This document shows positions 28,649 to 38,795 of a stretch of 64,000 nt of DNA, piece after piece. Every line of letters starts with the position of its first letter. The first letter of the stretch is position 1. This DNA comes from Actinorhabdospora filicis. GTDB lineage: Bacteria; Actinomycetota; Actinomycetes; Mycobacteriales; Micromonosporaceae. The stretch covers positions 496,001 to 560,000 of the forward strand of contig NZ_BSTX01000003.1 of assembly GCF_030269765.1 (NCBI RefSeq). Reading direction: 5' to 3'. Both the position numbers and the translations under genes were made by a program. Below the pieces are notes generated by a model. That model had not been told where the DNA came from. It made no database searches and saw only the letters and a program-made list of their open reading frames with translations.

Positions 28649-30466
28649 TCACCGCGTCACCGCCGCCTCGTCGGCCCACTCCTCGATGGCGTCCTGGGCC
28701 AGCAGATCGGCGTACCTGCCGCCCAGCGCGACCAGCTCGTCGTGCGTGCCGCGCTCGGCCACCACGCCCTTGTCCAGCACCACGATCTGGTCGGCGTCGC
28801 GGATCGTGGACAGCCGGTGCGCGATCGCGATCGTCGTCCGGCCCGACGACAGCGCGTCCAGCGCCGCCTGCACCTCCTGCTCGGTGCGGTTGTCCAGCGC
28901 GCTGGTCGCCTCGTCCAGCACCAGCACCGGCGGGTTCCGCAGGATCATCCGCGCGATCGCCAGCCGCTGCTTCTCACCGCCGGAGAAGCGGTAGCCGCGC
29001 TCGCCGACGATCGTGTCGTAGCCCTCGGGCAGGCTCGCGATGTGATCGTGGATGCGGGCGGCGCGGGCGGCGGCCTCCAGTTCGCCGTCGGTGGCCTCGG
29101 GCTTGGCGAAGCGCAGGTTCTCGGCGATGGAGGCGTGGAACAGGTGCGTCTCCTGGGAGACCACGCCCACGGTGTCGGCCAGCGAGGCGAAGGACAGGTC
29201 CCGCACGTCCACGCCGTCGATGGCGACCCGGCCCTCGGTGGCGTCGTAGAGGCGCGCGACGAGGTAGCCGAGGGTGGTCTTGCCCGAGCCGGTCGCGCCG
29301 ACCAGGGCCATCGTGGTGCCGGGCGGGACGGTCAGGTCCACCTCGCGCAGGGTCCGGGCGTTCTCGGCGTAGGAGAAGCCGACGTCCTCGAAGCGGACCT
29401 CGCCGCGCACACCGGTCAGGGTCTTCGGCTCGGGCTTCTCGGTGATGTCGACCGGCAGGTCGAGGTAGCCGAAGATGCGCCCGAACAGCGCCAGACTGGT
29501 CTGGAGCTGCACGCCGACGCCCATGAGCGACATCAGCGGGCGGAACATGCGCACCTGGACGGTGGTGAAGGCGACCAGCGTGCCCAGCGAGACCAGCGTG
29601 CTGCCGGAGGCGCTGCCCAGCCCGGCGGCGAAGTAGACCAGGGCGGGGATGACGCCGAAGAAGACCTGGATGGACGCGAAGCGCCAGCGCCCGGCCAGCT
29701 GCGCGTTGACCTCCAGGTCGGCCAGCCGGTTGGACTCGCTGGTGAAGCGCTCGACCTGGGCCGGGCCGCGCCCGAGGGTCTTGCCCAGCAGGATGCCCGA
29801 GACCGACATGGACTCCTCGATCAGCGAGGTCACGTCGGCCAGCTGCTCCTGGCGGCGGGCGCGCAGGGCCCGGCGCTGCTTGCCGACGCTGCGGGCGATC
29901 CAGATGAAGAAGGGGATGGTGGCCAGGCACATCAGCGCCAGCCGCCAGTCCAGCAGCAGCATCGCCGCCACCGCGGCGATGAGGGTGGTGCCGTCGCCGA
30001 CGATGTTGCCGACGGTGTTGGTCACCACGCTGTCCACGCCGCCGATGTCGTTGTTGATGCGCGACTGGACCTCACCTGTGCGGGTGCGGGTGAAGAAGGC
30101 CAGGGACTGGCGGGAGAGGTGGCCGTAGACGGACACGCGCAGGTCGTGCATGACGCGCTGGCCGACGATGTTGGCGATCCAGTTCTGCAGGACGCCGCCG
30201 ACCGCGCCGGCCAGGGTCACCGCGATGGTGGCCGCGGTGAGCCAGGTCAGCAGCTTGACGTTCCCGTCCGGGATCGCCTCGTCGAGAATCCGCTGGAGCA
30301 GGAATGGGGAGACGGCCGTGAACGCTGAGGTGATGGCGATGATGAGCAGCATGAGGGCGAGTCGCCCCCGGTAGGGCGTGAAGAGGCGGGCGATCCGCGA
30401 CAGCTGGCGCGGCTTCCTCTTCGGGGCGGTCTTCGTACCGCCTTCTGATGTGAGATCTGTTGACAT
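28649..30466 (-). CDS. ABC exporter, fused membrane and ATPase domains (ABCB type)
   Basis: A 605-residue half-transporter. Six membrane helices fill residues 30-330 (RLALMLLIIAITSAFTAVSPF onward). The ATPase has Walker A GATGSGKTTLGYL, Q-loop VVSQETHLFHA, signature FSGGEKQRLAIARM, Walker B PVLVLDEATSALD and H-loop IAHRLST. It probably works as a homodimer exporting a drug or lipid. It is divergent from a MarR gene, with a 31-bp perfect dyad starting five bases upstream of its ATG. Confidence 0.93.
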   Translation of the reverse strand: MSTDLTSEGGTKTAPKRKPRQLSRIARLFTPYRGRLALMLLIIAITSAFTAVSPFLLQRILDEAIPDGNVKLLTWLTAATIAVTLAGAVGGVLQNWIANIVGQRVMHDLRVSVYGHLSRQSLAFFTRTRTGEVQSRINNDIGGVDSVVTNTVGNIVGDGTTLIAAVAAMLLLDWRLALMCLATIPFFIWIARSVGKQRRALRARRQEQLADVTSLIEESMSVSGILLGKTLGRGPAQVERFTSESNRLADLEVNAQLAGRWRFASIQVFFGVIPALVYFAAGLGSASGSTLVSLGTLVAFTTVQVRMFRPLMSLMGVGVQLQTSLALFGRIFGYLDLPVDITEKPEPKTLTGVRGEVRFEDVGFSYAENARTLREVDLTVPPGTTMALVGATGSGKTTLGYLVARLYDATEGRVAIDGVDVRDLSFASLADTVGVVSQETHLFHASIAENLRFAKPEATDGELEAAARAARIHDHIASLPEGYDTIVGERGYRFSGGEKQRLAIARMILRNPPVLVLDEATSALDNRTEQEVQAALDALSSGRTTIAIAHRLSTIRDADQIVVLDKGVVAERGTHDELVALGGRYADLLAQDAIEEWADEAAVTR

Positions 30467-30470
30467 GGTA

Positions 30471-30501
30471 GCGAGCCTAGCTCTTAGCGAGCTAGGCTCG
30501 C
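30471..30501. promoter_or_regulatory. Perfect 13-bp inverted-repeat operator between exporter and MarR genes
   Basis: GCGAGCCTAGCTC and GAGCTAGGCTCGC pair perfectly around TTAGC. The site lies between divergent genes, immediately upstream of the exporter start and 70 bases from the MarR start. Control of both by the MarR protein is the simplest reading. Confidence 0.8.
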
Positions 30502-30571
30502 AATAGTGGGTGGCGGTGGCCACCGCGCCGTCCCGTACTCTCAGTGCAGAACCGTTTCCCGGGAGCCAGTC

Positions 30572-31066
30572 ATGCCGACCACCGACGCAGCCACGCCCCA
30601 CGTCGACGAAGACGTGATCGGCGAGCTCACCCACCTCTTCTTCCGGTTGGGCCGCCGCGTCCGGCACCGCGCGAACAAACAGCTGGCGCCCACCGGCATG
30701 ACGGCCTCGCAGGCCCGCGCGCTGCGCATCATCGACTTCCACGGCCCCCTGCGGATCGTGGACCTGGCGCGCAAGCTCGACATCGGCGCGCGCTCGGCGG
30801 GTGACATCGTGGACATGCTGGTCGAGGCCGGTTTCGTGGAGCGCAATCCCGATCCCGACGACCGCCGCTCCATCCGGGTCTCGGTCAACGCCGGTGGCGC
30901 CCAGCGCGCCGAGGAGCTGCGCCAGTTGCGCCGCGAGGGCGCCGAGGAGATCTTCGTGACCCTCCCCGAGGACCGCCAGCGCGAGCTCCTGGCCCTCCTG
31001 ACCGAACTGGAGGCGGCCTCCCGGCAGGAGTGCACGCCCCAGCAGGGCGAGCGCAAAGCCGGATAA
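30572..31066 (+). CDS. MarR-family repressor next to the ABC exporter
   Basis: A 164-residue winged helix-turn-helix protein: [20 protein letters not shown] dimer helix, [19 protein letters not shown], recognition region [21 protein letters not shown], and wing [14 protein letters not shown]. The start MPTTDA follows GGGAG. It is divergent from the exporter and likely binds the intervening dyad; a ligand exported by the transporter may be the inducer. Confidence 0.9.
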   Translation: MPTTDAATPHVDEDVIGELTHLFFRLGRRVRHRANKQLAPTGMTASQARALRIIDFHGPLRIVDLARKLDIGARSAGDIVDMLVEAGFVERNPDPDDRRSIRVSVNAGGAQRAEELRQLRREGAEEIFVTLPEDRQRELLALLTELEAASRQECTPQQGERKAG

Positions 31067-31121
31067 CTACCCTGTTAGCAGCGCTCCCCCTGTTCGACCG
31101 CACCTCACCGGAAGGCCGATG

Positions 31122-32615
31122 ATGAGCACCAGCACCCTGCCGTCGTACGACGACGTCGTCTCTCGCTACGAGCCCGTCATCGGGCTGGAGACGCACGTGG
31201 AGCTGGGTACGCGGACCAAGATGTTCTGCGGATGCAGCACCGAGTTCGGGGGCGAGCCCAATACGCAGGTGTGCCCGGTGTGCCTGGGCCTGCCCGGCAG
31301 CCTCCCGGTGGCCAACGCCGCCGCGATCGAGGCGACCATCCGCATCGGACTGGCGCTCAACTGCACGATCGCCGAGTGGTGCCGCTTCGCGCGCAAGAAC
31401 TACTTCTACCCCGACATGCCGAAGAACTTCCAGACCTCGCAGTACGACGAGCCGCTCTGCGAGAACGGCTACCTGGACGTCGAGGTCAACGGCGAGACGG
31501 TGCGCATCGAGATCGAGCGGGTGCACCTGGAGGAGGACACCGGCAAGTCGCTGCACGTGGGCGGCGCGACCGGGCGCATCCACGGCGCGACGGAGTCGCT
31601 GGTCGACTACAACCGCGCGGGCATCCCCCTCGTCGAGATCGTCACGAAGCCGGTGCCGGGCACGGGTGTGCTGGCGCCGGAGGTGGCGCGGGCCTACGTG
31701 ACCGAGCTGCGCGACGTCATCCGCTCCCTGGGCGTGTCCGACGTGCGCATGGAGCAGGGTTCCCTGCGCTGCGACGTGAACCTCTCGCTGAACAAGCCGG
31801 GCGAGGAGTGGGGCACGCGCTCGGAGACCAAGAACGTGAACTCGCTGCGCAGCGTGGAGCGCTCGGTCCGCAGTGAGATGCTGCGCCAGGCCTCGGTGCT
31901 GGACGCCGGTGGCTCGATCCTGCAGGAGACCCGCCACTTCCACGAGGACACCGGTGAGACGACCTCGGGCCGCTCCAAGGAGACCGCGACCGACTACCGC
32001 TACTTCCCCGAGCCGGACCTGACGCCGATGGCGCCGGACCCGGCGTGGGTGGCCGAGCTCAAGGCGGCCCTGCCGGAGCTGCCGCGCGTGCGCCGGCTGC
32101 GTCTCCAGGCCGACTGGGGCATCTCCGACTTCGAGATGGCCTCCGTGGTCAACGCCGGCGCGGTGGAGCTGATCGAGGCGACGATCGCGGCGGGCGGTTC
32201 CAGCGAGGCGGCCCGCAAGTGGTGGCTGGGCGAGCTGTCCCGCCGCGCCAACGAGTCCGGCGTCGAGCTGGGCGAGCTGGCGATCACGCCCGCGCAGGTG
32301 GCCGAACTGCAGTCCCTGGTGGACGGCGGGAAGATCACCGACAAGATCGCCCGGACCGTCATCGAGGCGGTGCTGGCGGGCGAGGGCGACCCGGCGGCGA
32401 TCGTGTCCGCGCGGGGCCTGGAGGTCGTCTCCGACACCGGCGCGCTGACGGCGGCCGTGGACGAGGCCATCGCGGCCAACCCGGACGTGGCCGAGAAGAT
32501 CCGTGGCGGCAACCACGCCGCCGCCGGTGTCCTGATCGGCGCGGTCATGAAGGCCACCAAGGGCCAGGCGGACGCCAAGACGGTCCGCGAGCTGGTCATC
32601 GCGCGCCTGTCCTGA
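31122..32615 (+). CDS. gatB: Aspartyl/glutamyl-tRNA amidotransferase subunit B
   Basis: A 497-residue subunit that binds tRNA and carries out the kinase/transamidation half of the GatCAB reaction. Motifs: [70 protein letters not shown], and the C-terminal tail helices ending [17 protein letters not shown]. Two adjacent ATGs exist; the second (31122) has better spacing from GGAAGG. It is separated from gatCA by four genes, and a perfect terminator follows. Confidence 0.97.
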   Translation: MSTSTLPSYDDVVSRYEPVIGLETHVELGTRTKMFCGCSTEFGGEPNTQVCPVCLGLPGSLPVANAAAIEATIRIGLALNCTIAEWCRFARKNYFYPDMPKNFQTSQYDEPLCENGYLDVEVNGETVRIEIERVHLEEDTGKSLHVGGATGRIHGATESLVDYNRAGIPLVEIVTKPVPGTGVLAPEVARAYVTELRDVIRSLGVSDVRMEQGSLRCDVNLSLNKPGEEWGTRSETKNVNSLRSVERSVRSEMLRQASVLDAGGSILQETRHFHEDTGETTSGRSKETATDYRYFPEPDLTPMAPDPAWVAELKAALPELPRVRRLRLQADWGISDFEMASVVNAGAVELIEATIAAGGSSEAARKWWLGELSRRANESGVELGELAITPAQVAELQSLVDGGKITDKIARTVIEAVLAGEGDPAAIVSARGLEVVSDTGALTAAVDEAIAANPDVAEKIRGGNHAAAGVLIGAVMKATKGQADAKTVRELVIARLS

Positions 32616-32625
32616 ACAACGACGA

Positions 32626-32658
32626 AGCCGCCGCCGTCCGATGTGGACGGCGGCGGCT
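32626..32658 (+). terminator. Terminator after gatB
   Basis: AGCCGCCGCCGTCC and GGACGGCGGCGGCT form a perfect 14-bp stem with a GATGT loop, followed by CTCTGTTT. It also serves the convergent membrane-protein gene. Confidence 0.75.
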
Positions 32659-32687
32659 CTGTTTCCGGCGGTTCCGTTTCCGGGTGT

Positions 32688-33530
32688 TCAGGCCCGCTCG
32701 GGCACGCTCATCGCGGTGAGCGCGGCCATCAGCCCGAGGGTGACGGGCCCGGCCGGAAGCATGTCCGGCCCGTACCCGAGGATCAGGGTGAGCGTCCACG
32801 AGGCCATCAGGCAGGCCACGAGGACGGCGGTGTAGCGCACGAGGAAGCGGCCCGCCGCCGCCGGTGCGCGGGTCGACCACACCAGCACGGCCGGGACCGA
32901 GGCGAAGACCACGCAGCTGAACAGCCACATCGCGTAGAGGGCCGGTTTCGCCGGGGACGCGGTGTCGCCGTCCAGGAGGTCGGCGGGCCAGCTGTGGAAC
33001 GTGCCCACGATCAGGTGGTAGACCGCCGCGCAGCCCGTGACGATGGTGGTCGCCCACAGCAGGACCAGGCGGGCGCGGCCGCGGTGGCCCGGGCGGCCCG
33101 GTTCGGTGGGTGCGGACGGGCGCGCCGCCCAGGCGAGCGCCGCGACGGCGGCGTGCGGCGCCCACTGCGGCAGCGACAGGAGCCCGGCCGCGCCCTCGGC
33201 CCACAGCCCGGCCGCGACCAGGAACAGCGCCTGCGTGCCGTTGAGGACGGCGAGGAAGGCCAGTGCCGGCCGCGCCACGCCCGCCGGGCGGCGCCACAGC
33301 AGCGCGAGCAGGACCGGGTGGGTCCAGGCGATGGCGGACATGCCGTGCCACATCATCCGCAGCGACTGCCGCGTCTCGGGGGCGGCGGTGGAGGCCATGA
33401 GCGCGTCGAGGGTCGGCGTGGCCTGGACGAAGGTGTGCAGGATCGCGGCGGCGGCGCTTAAAAGGGCGGCCGCGCCCAGCGTCCACGTCTGGAAACGGAT
33501 GGTCTTGGTGAGTGGTGCCGGGCCGTTCAT
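32688..33530 (-). CDS. Multi-pass membrane protein of unknown function
   Basis: A 280-residue protein with about seven or eight hydrophobic helices (TWTLGAAALLSAAAAILHTF near the start; ILGYGPDMLPAGPVTLGLMA near the end) and a loop with HTFVQATPTLDALMAS. No catalytic motif was recognised. The ATG at 33530 has GAGAGG eight bases upstream; an ATG at 33557 is also open. It is divergent from a TetR gene with two related dyads between them, so it is probably TetR-controlled. Confidence 0.7.
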   Translation of the reverse strand: MNGPAPLTKTIRFQTWTLGAAALLSAAAAILHTFVQATPTLDALMASTAAPETRQSLRMMWHGMSAIAWTHPVLLALLWRRPAGVARPALAFLAVLNGTQALFLVAAGLWAEGAAGLLSLPQWAPHAAVAALAWAARPSAPTEPGRPGHRGRARLVLLWATTIVTGCAAVYHLIVGTFHSWPADLLDGDTASPAKPALYAMWLFSCVVFASVPAVLVWSTRAPAAAGRFLVRYTAVLVACLMASWTLTLILGYGPDMLPAGPVTLGLMAALTAMSVPERA

Positions 33531-33560
33531 GTCGCCCGCCTCTCTGTTGCCCGCCACTTC

Positions 33561-33614
33561 TATACGGTGGCGTATAAATCGAGGCTAGTAGCATCTGTAC
33601 GCCGCCGTACAGAT
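33561..33614. promoter_or_regulatory. Two related TetR-type operators
   Basis: TATACGGTGGCGTATA (33561-33576) and ATCTGTACG-CCGC-CGTACAGAT (33593-33614) share the core TACGGYGGCGTA, the second on the opposite strand. They lie between the divergent membrane-protein and TetR genes, where a repressor would shut both promoters. Confidence 0.75.
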
Positions 33615-33635
33615 GATGGACAGGTGACGTTGCTC

Positions 33636-34193
33636 ATGGCGAACGCGCGAACCCCCCGCGACAACTGGATCACCGCCGGGCTGCGGGTCCTGGCCGAGGG
33701 CGGTGTCGACGCGGTGCGGATCGAGTCGCTGGCCCGCGAGCTGGGCGTCACCAAGGGCGGCTTCTACGGCTACTTCGCCGACCGCCCGGCGCTGCTGGGC
33801 GAGATGCTCGACGTCTGGGAGCGCGACGTGACCGACACGGTCATCGAGCGGACCGAGGCCGACGGGGGCGACGCGCGCACGCGGCTGGGGCGGCTGTTCC
33901 GCATCGCCGCCTACGGCGACGGCGTGCTCACCGACATCACCACCGACAGCGCGGTCCGCGACTGGGCCCGCCGCGACCCGGCGGTGGCCGAGCGGCTGCG
34001 CCGCGTCGACAACCGGCGCCTGGCCTACCTGCGCGCCCTGTTCGGCGAGCTGTTCACCGACGCCGACGAGGTCGAGATCCGCGCCAGTCTGTGCTTCATG
34101 GTCTGGGTCGCCAACCGGAGCCTCGACCTCGACCACGGCTCGCGCGACCCGGCCGCGTTCATGGCCGGGATCCAGCGGTTCCTGGTGGCCTGA
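33636..34193 (+). CDS. TetR-family repressor
   Basis: A 185-residue regulator with the TetR helix-turn-helix AVRIESLARELGVTKGGFYGYFADRPALL and a ligand-binding helical domain. ATG at 33636 follows AGGTGA at nine bases; a GTG at 33624 is possible. It is divergent from the multi-pass membrane protein and probably represses it through the two dyads. Confidence 0.9.
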   Translation: MANARTPRDNWITAGLRVLAEGGVDAVRIESLARELGVTKGGFYGYFADRPALLGEMLDVWERDVTDTVIERTEADGGDARTRLGRLFRIAAYGDGVLTDITTDSAVRDWARRDPAVAERLRRVDNRRLAYLRALFGELFTDADEVEIRASLCFMVWVANRSLDLDHGSRDPAAFMAGIQRFLVA

Positions 34194-34245
34194 GCGGTGA
34201 ACCCTTTACAGTCCCTGAAGCGTTATACCGGCCAGGAGGTGCCCG

Positions 34246-34881
34246 ATGGTGGACGACGTCTCGCGCAAGGTCGCGATGCTCTCGGCGGAGATCCGCGCGC
34301 TGGCGGCCAACGGCCTGCACTTCGCCGAGGACCCGTACAACACCGCGCGTTTCACGCGGCTGCACGAGATCTCGGCGGAACTGCTGGCCATGGTGGACAC
34401 GCGCACGGTGGAGGAGATCACCGAGGAGTACCGGGGAGCCCTGGGCTACCGGACGCCGATGACGGCGGTGGACGCGGTGGTCTTCGACGATGAGGACCGG
34501 CTGCTGCTCGTCCAGCGCGCCGACGGGTCCGCCACGTGGTGCATGCCCGGCGGCATCGCCGACGTGGGGGAGTCCCCGGCCGAGACGGCAGTGCGCGAGT
34601 GCTGGGAGGAGACCGGCCTGAAGGTCCGCGCGGTGGAGCTGATCGGCCTCTACGACAACCGGCTCATCTACGACCACCAGCCCGCCTGGCACCTGTACAT
34701 CCCGGTGGTGCTCTGCGAGGTGGAGGGCGGTGAGCTGCGGCTGACCAACGAGACACTGGACTTCGGCTGGTTCACCCGCGAGGCGGCCCTGGAGCTGCCA
34801 CTGTTCCGGGGCTACCCGACCAAGGTCGCCGACGCCTTCCGCTGGCGCGCCGGCGAGCTGGACCGCCCGGTCCTGCACTGA
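34246..34881 (+). CDS. NUDIX hydrolase with an N-terminal NUDIX_N-like domain
   Basis: A 211-residue hydrolase. The first 65 residues form a helical extension (VSRKVAMLSAEIRALAANGL) seen in a Nudix subgroup, followed by the catalytic Nudix box that opens GGIADVGE and runs through SPAETAVRECWEETGL, fully matching Gx5Ex7REUxEExGU. It cleaves nucleoside-diphosphate compounds; ADP-ribose or a CDP-alcohol is possible. AGGAGGTG lies four bases before the ATG. Its stop abuts the stop of the convergent phosphoesterase gene. Confidence 0.92.
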   Translation: MVDDVSRKVAMLSAEIRALAANGLHFAEDPYNTARFTRLHEISAELLAMVDTRTVEEITEEYRGALGYRTPMTAVDAVVFDDEDRLLLVQRADGSATWCMPGGIADVGESPAETAVRECWEETGLKVRAVELIGLYDNRLIYDHQPAWHLYIPVVLCEVEGGELRLTNETLDFGWFTREAALELPLFRGYPTKVADAFRWRAGELDRPVLH

Positions 34882-36612
34882 CTAGGACGCCGAGGGGCTG
34901 GGCGAGCCCGGCCCGTTCTCCGGCTCGACGGCGTCGATGACGTGCCGCTGGAGCGACACCTCCGCCTGCCCGGTGCCGCCCAGGGTGATGTCGTCGTAGG
35001 CCTGGAGGACCTTGGTGCCCTTGTGGAAGTACAGCACCGACAGCTCCATCGGCGTGGGCTGGTCGTGCTCCAGGCCGCGCAGCCCCGCCGCGCCCGTGGA
35101 GCCCTCGACCATGAGCCTGGTCGTGGAGTCGGGCAGCGTCGACACCTCGCGCTGGTGCCGGTGCCCCGCCAGCACCAGCGGGACCTTCCCGCCCAGCGGC
35201 GAGGCCGAGACCGGATCGTGGACGAGGGCGACGTCGACCGGCGTCGGCGACTCGGCCACGATCCGCGCCAGCTTCGCGCCCGAGTTGTACATGACCTGCT
35301 CCTCGCGCACGTCCCCCGGCTCGGAGCTCTTGTCGGGGGTGAAGCGCGGGTCACCGATCCCGGCGAAGGTCAGGCCCGCCACGGTGACGGTGTCGCCGTC
35401 CAGCACGAACGCGTTGTCGTGGACGCGCACGGCGTCGGCGGTGGCCTCGGAGTCGTGGTTGCCGCGGATGTACACGTAGGGCACCGGAAGATCGCCGATG
35501 GCGGCGGTGAAGGCCTTCGCCTCCTGCTCGGTGCCCCAGTCGGTGATGTCGCCGGTGTCGACCACGACCTGGATCTGGAACTGCTCGACCACCGTGGCGA
35601 TCACCGACCACGCCGCCGGGTTCAGGTGCAGGTCCGACACGTGCAGCACGCGCACGGTGTTCGGATCGGGCGTGAAGTTCGGCAGGGTCCGCGCGGTGGT
35701 GTACAGCTGCGCGGCGTTGGTCACCATCTTCTGCAACTGCGCCCGGTAGGCCTCGTAGCGGTCGGCGATCTGCCGCGCCTCGCCCACCACCGCCGGCGCG
35801 TTGGCCAGCAGGCCCTCGTAACGCGGTTCCTCGATCGACTGCGGACGCAGCGTCGCCGCCGCCAGCCCGATCACCCCGGCGGTCAGCGCCAGCGCCAGCC
35901 CGCCCGCGATCGCCGTCCGCCGCATGTTCCGGAACAGCAGCCCCGCCAGCACCAGCGTCGCCAGGACCGCCCCCGCGATCGCCTTGAACGCCACCGTGAT
36001 CAGCGCCGACACCACGTCCTCCGGCACCGTCTCCGAGGCCTTCGACAGCCCGTCCGGATCGGCCACCAGCGCCTGCGTCCGCGTCTGGTCCAGCGCGTTC
36101 AGGCTCACGTCCAGCTTCACCGGCCCCGCGTGGCTGTCCAGCGTCAGCGAACCCAGCGGCGGCAACGCCACCCGCGTCTCACCGCGCGTGGCCGGCTCGA
36201 TCGACACCGACGACTGGAACGGCCCGATCGGGACCGTCGCCGAGCCCGTCAGCGTCACCCCCAGCATCGCCCCGGCGACGGCCACCGCGCAGATCGCCAC
36301 CGACACGCCCAGCCGCCGCGCCACCCGGTTGCCGCGCAGCCACCGCCACGACCGTCCCGTGCCCCGCCGCACCGCCGCCGCCCGCCGCGCCCACGGGCCC
36401 GCCTCATAGCGGTCCCAGGCGTCCCGGCGCCACGTGCGCGTGGCCTCGGCGTGCTCCCGCGCGCCGCCCGACCACAGGCGCCGCGCGAAAGCCCACACTC
36501 CCGCCAGCCACGCCAGCGACACCGCCGTGGCGCGGCTGTCCCGTGCACGCGCGAACCCGGCGCGCGTGCGGTCGACCGCCTCGCGCAACCGGGTCCGGGC
36601 GTCCCTGTTCAT
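34882..36612 (-). CDS. Membrane-anchored calcineurin-type metallophosphoesterase
   Basis: A 576-residue protein. A basic N-terminal region of about 100 residues leads to one hydrophobic helix (VSVAICAVAVAGAMLGVTLT), an extracytoplasmic domain, two further helices (VLATLVLAGLLFRNM; TAIAGGLALALTAGVIGLA) and the phosphoesterase domain: VLHVSDLHLNP, VVVDTGDITDWG, YIRGNHDSEATA and LVLAGHRHQREV. It starts two bases after the stop of the sugar dehydrogenase gene, so the two form an operon. The substrate is unknown. Confidence 0.88.
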   Translation of the reverse strand: MNRDARTRLREAVDRTRAGFARARDSRATAVSLAWLAGVWAFARRLWSGGAREHAEATRTWRRDAWDRYEAGPWARRAAAVRRGTGRSWRWLRGNRVARRLGVSVAICAVAVAGAMLGVTLTGSATVPIGPFQSSVSIEPATRGETRVALPPLGSLTLDSHAGPVKLDVSLNALDQTRTQALVADPDGLSKASETVPEDVVSALITVAFKAIAGAVLATLVLAGLLFRNMRRTAIAGGLALALTAGVIGLAAATLRPQSIEEPRYEGLLANAPAVVGEARQIADRYEAYRAQLQKMVTNAAQLYTTARTLPNFTPDPNTVRVLHVSDLHLNPAAWSVIATVVEQFQIQVVVDTGDITDWGTEQEAKAFTAAIGDLPVPYVYIRGNHDSEATADAVRVHDNAFVLDGDTVTVAGLTFAGIGDPRFTPDKSSEPGDVREEQVMYNSGAKLARIVAESPTPVDVALVHDPVSASPLGGKVPLVLAGHRHQREVSTLPDSTTRLMVEGSTGAAGLRGLEHDQPTPMELSVLYFHKGTKVLQAYDDITLGGTGQAEVSLQRHVIDAVEPENGPGSPSPSAS

Positions 36613-36614
36613 GC

Positions 36615-37730
36615 CTATGCCTTGCCGATACCCGAAGATCCGGTGACGATGCGCAGGATCTTGTCATCGCCGGGACCGGGCTCGCCCCGGCCGTCCTTGT
36701 TCGAGGTGCTCACCCACACCGAACCGTCCGGCGCGACCGCCGCCGCGCGCAACCGCCCGAACTGGCCCACCAGCGCCGGCTGCGGCTCACCGCTCACCCC
36801 GCCCTTGCCGTCCAGGTTCACCAGCCACAGGCGCTTGCCGCGCAGGCACGAGGCGATCAGGGTCTTGCCCGCGATCGCCGCGCCCGAGCACGACGCCTCG
36901 GCCGGATCCCACTGCACCAGCGGATCGATGTACTTGGAGTTACCCGCCTTGCCCTCGACCTCCGGCCAGCCGTAGTTGCCGCCGGGGGTGATCAGGTTGA
37001 CCTCGTCCCAGGTGTCCTGGCCGAACTCCACCGCGTACAGCCGCTTCTGCTCGTCCCAGGCGATGCCCTGCACGTTGCGGTGACCGTAGGAGTAGACCAG
37101 CGTGCCGAACGGATTGCCCTCGGCGGGCTTCCCGTCGGTGTCCATCCGCAGGATCTTCCCGCCCAGACTCGCCTTGTCCTGCGACAACGGCTTGTCATAG
37201 GTCTCACCCGTGGTGGCGTACAGGAACCCGTCCGGGCCGAAGGCCAGCCCGCCGCCGTTGTGGTTGGCGCCCTTCGGGATGCCCGTCACGATCGGCGTGG
37301 GCGCCTCGCCCAGCTTCAGCTTCGCGATCCGGTTGTCGGTGGCCGAGGTGTAGTAGACGAAGACCGTCTTGTCCTGCTCGTACTTCGGCGACACCGCCAC
37401 GCCCATCAGGCCGCCCTCGCCCTCATGGACCGACTCGGCGATCTTCTGGACCTCCTTGACGCCCTCCTCGCCCACCGACAGCAGCCGCCCGCTGTCGCGC
37501 TCGGTCACCAGCGCCGTCCCGTCGGGCAGGAACGCGATGCCCCACGGCACCGCCAGGTTGTCGGCGACGATGTCGGCGGTGGCCGCCTCGTCGGAGGCGC
37601 TCGCCGAGGGCCTGGGCAGGTTGGGGGGTTTCCCGGGGTCGTTCGGGGGCGGATCGCCGAAAGCGCAGGCGGACAGCAGGAAGGTCGCCGCGAGCAGGGC
37701 CGCGGCCGCGCGGACAGGCCGTGAGGTCAC
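36615..37730 (-). CDS. PQQ-dependent sugar dehydrogenase-like lipoprotein
   Basis: A 371-residue secreted beta-propeller. The GTG at 37730 opens a lipoprotein signal ([14 protein letters not shown]) with the lipobox Cys. The propeller shows family motifs: [68 protein letters not shown] and [13 protein letters not shown]. It likely oxidises an aldose outside the membrane, though many members have untested cofactors. It is the first gene of a two-gene operon with the phosphoesterase. Confidence 0.9.
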   Translation of the reverse strand: MTSRPVRAAAALLAATFLLSACAFGDPPPNDPGKPPNLPRPSASASDEAATADIVADNLAVPWGIAFLPDGTALVTERDSGRLLSVGEEGVKEVQKIAESVHEGEGGLMGVAVSPKYEQDKTVFVYYTSATDNRIAKLKLGEAPTPIVTGIPKGANHNGGGLAFGPDGFLYATTGETYDKPLSQDKASLGGKILRMDTDGKPAEGNPFGTLVYSYGHRNVQGIAWDEQKRLYAVEFGQDTWDEVNLITPGGNYGWPEVEGKAGNSKYIDPLVQWDPAEASCSGAAIAGKTLIASCLRGKRLWLVNLDGKGGVSGEPQPALVGQFGRLRAAAVAPDGSVWVSTSNKDGRGEPGPGDDKILRIVTGSSGIGKA

Positions 37731-37813
37731 CAGGCCAGCGTAGTCAGCCCCGGCCCGCTCCGGCTCACCCGGCGAGTCGGGAAGGCCCGCGCCGATCTCT
37801 AGGCTGGGGCCCC

Positions 37814-38740
37814 ATGAGGACTGAGTCTGGCAAGATCTGGATCGCACACGAAGAAGGCCGCGAGTACCTCGGCGCCATCCCGGACGGGGTGGAGATCGAG
37901 GTCTACGACGGCCGGGGCGAGTACCCCTCCGACCCCTCCGACGTGGTGTTCTGGGTCGCGCCGTACATGGCCCTGGCCGACAGCACGCAGACCCTGGCGG
38001 CCATGCCGGCCCTGAAGGTGGTGCAGCTCCTGTCGGCCGGCGCCGAGGTGTGGGAGCCGGTCGTGCCCGCCACGGTGACCCTCGCCGACGCCAAGGGCGT
38101 CCACACCGTCGCCACCGCCGAATGGGTCCTGACGGCCGTCCTGGCCTCCCTGCGGGACTTCCCGCACTACGCCCGGGCGCAGAGCGCGCGCATATGGGAC
38201 CGGCGTGAGGGTTCGACCCTGTACGGCGCGCGTGTGCTGATCCTGGGCGCCGGGGCGATCGGCGAGGCCGTCGCCGTGCGCGCCGAGGCCTTCGGCGCGC
38301 GCATCACCCGCGTGGCCCGCACCGCCCGCGAGGGCGTCCACGCCATCGACGAGCTCCCGGGCCTGCTGCCCGAGCACGACATCGTGGTCGTCATCGTGCC
38401 GCTGACCGAGGCCACCACCGGCCTGGTGGACGCGAAGTTCCTGGCCGCGATGCCCGACGGCGCGCTGCTGGTCAACGTCGCCCGCGGCAAGGTCGTGGAC
38501 ACCGCCGCGCTGCTGGCCGAGACGTCCTCGGGACGCCTCAACGCCGCCCTCGACGTCTTCGACCCCGAGCCGCTGCCGGCCGGCCACGGCCTGTGGGGCC
38601 TGCCGAACGTCCTGATCACCCCGCACGTCGGCGGGAACGTGCCCGGCATCGAGGAGCGCGGCTACACCCTCGTCGGCGAGCAGATCCGCCGCTTCGCCGC
38701 CGGTGAGCCCCTGGAGAACGTGGTGGTGAACGGGTACTGA
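37814..38740 (+). CDS. D-isomer-specific 2-hydroxyacid dehydrogenase
   Basis: A 308-residue NAD(P)-dependent enzyme. Substrate-domain halves flank a Rossmann fold with [20 protein letters not shown]. Catalytic residues: Arg in [11 protein letters not shown], Glu in [12 protein letters not shown] and His in [10 protein letters not shown]. The start is MRTESGKIW. It stands alone and ends at a strong hairpin. The substrate is not evident. Confidence 0.92.
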   Translation: MRTESGKIWIAHEEGREYLGAIPDGVEIEVYDGRGEYPSDPSDVVFWVAPYMALADSTQTLAAMPALKVVQLLSAGAEVWEPVVPATVTLADAKGVHTVATAEWVLTAVLASLRDFPHYARAQSARIWDRREGSTLYGARVLILGAGAIGEAVAVRAEAFGARITRVARTAREGVHAIDELPGLLPEHDIVVVIVPLTEATTGLVDAKFLAAMPDGALLVNVARGKVVDTAALLAETSSGRLNAALDVFDPEPLPAGHGLWGLPNVLITPHVGGNVPGIEERGYTLVGEQIRRFAAGEPLENVVVNGY

Positions 38741-38748
38741 CACGGCGA

Positions 38749-38778
38749 CGGCGTGCTCCCCGGGTGGGGAGCACGCCG
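38749..38778. terminator. Terminator between the dehydrogenase and the Cys-rich peptide gene
   Basis: CGGCGTGCTCCCC and GGGGAGCACGCCG pair perfectly over 13 bp with a GGGT loop. It serves convergent transcripts. Confidence 0.7.
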
Positions 38779-38795
38779 TGTGCGTTCGGGTCGCC

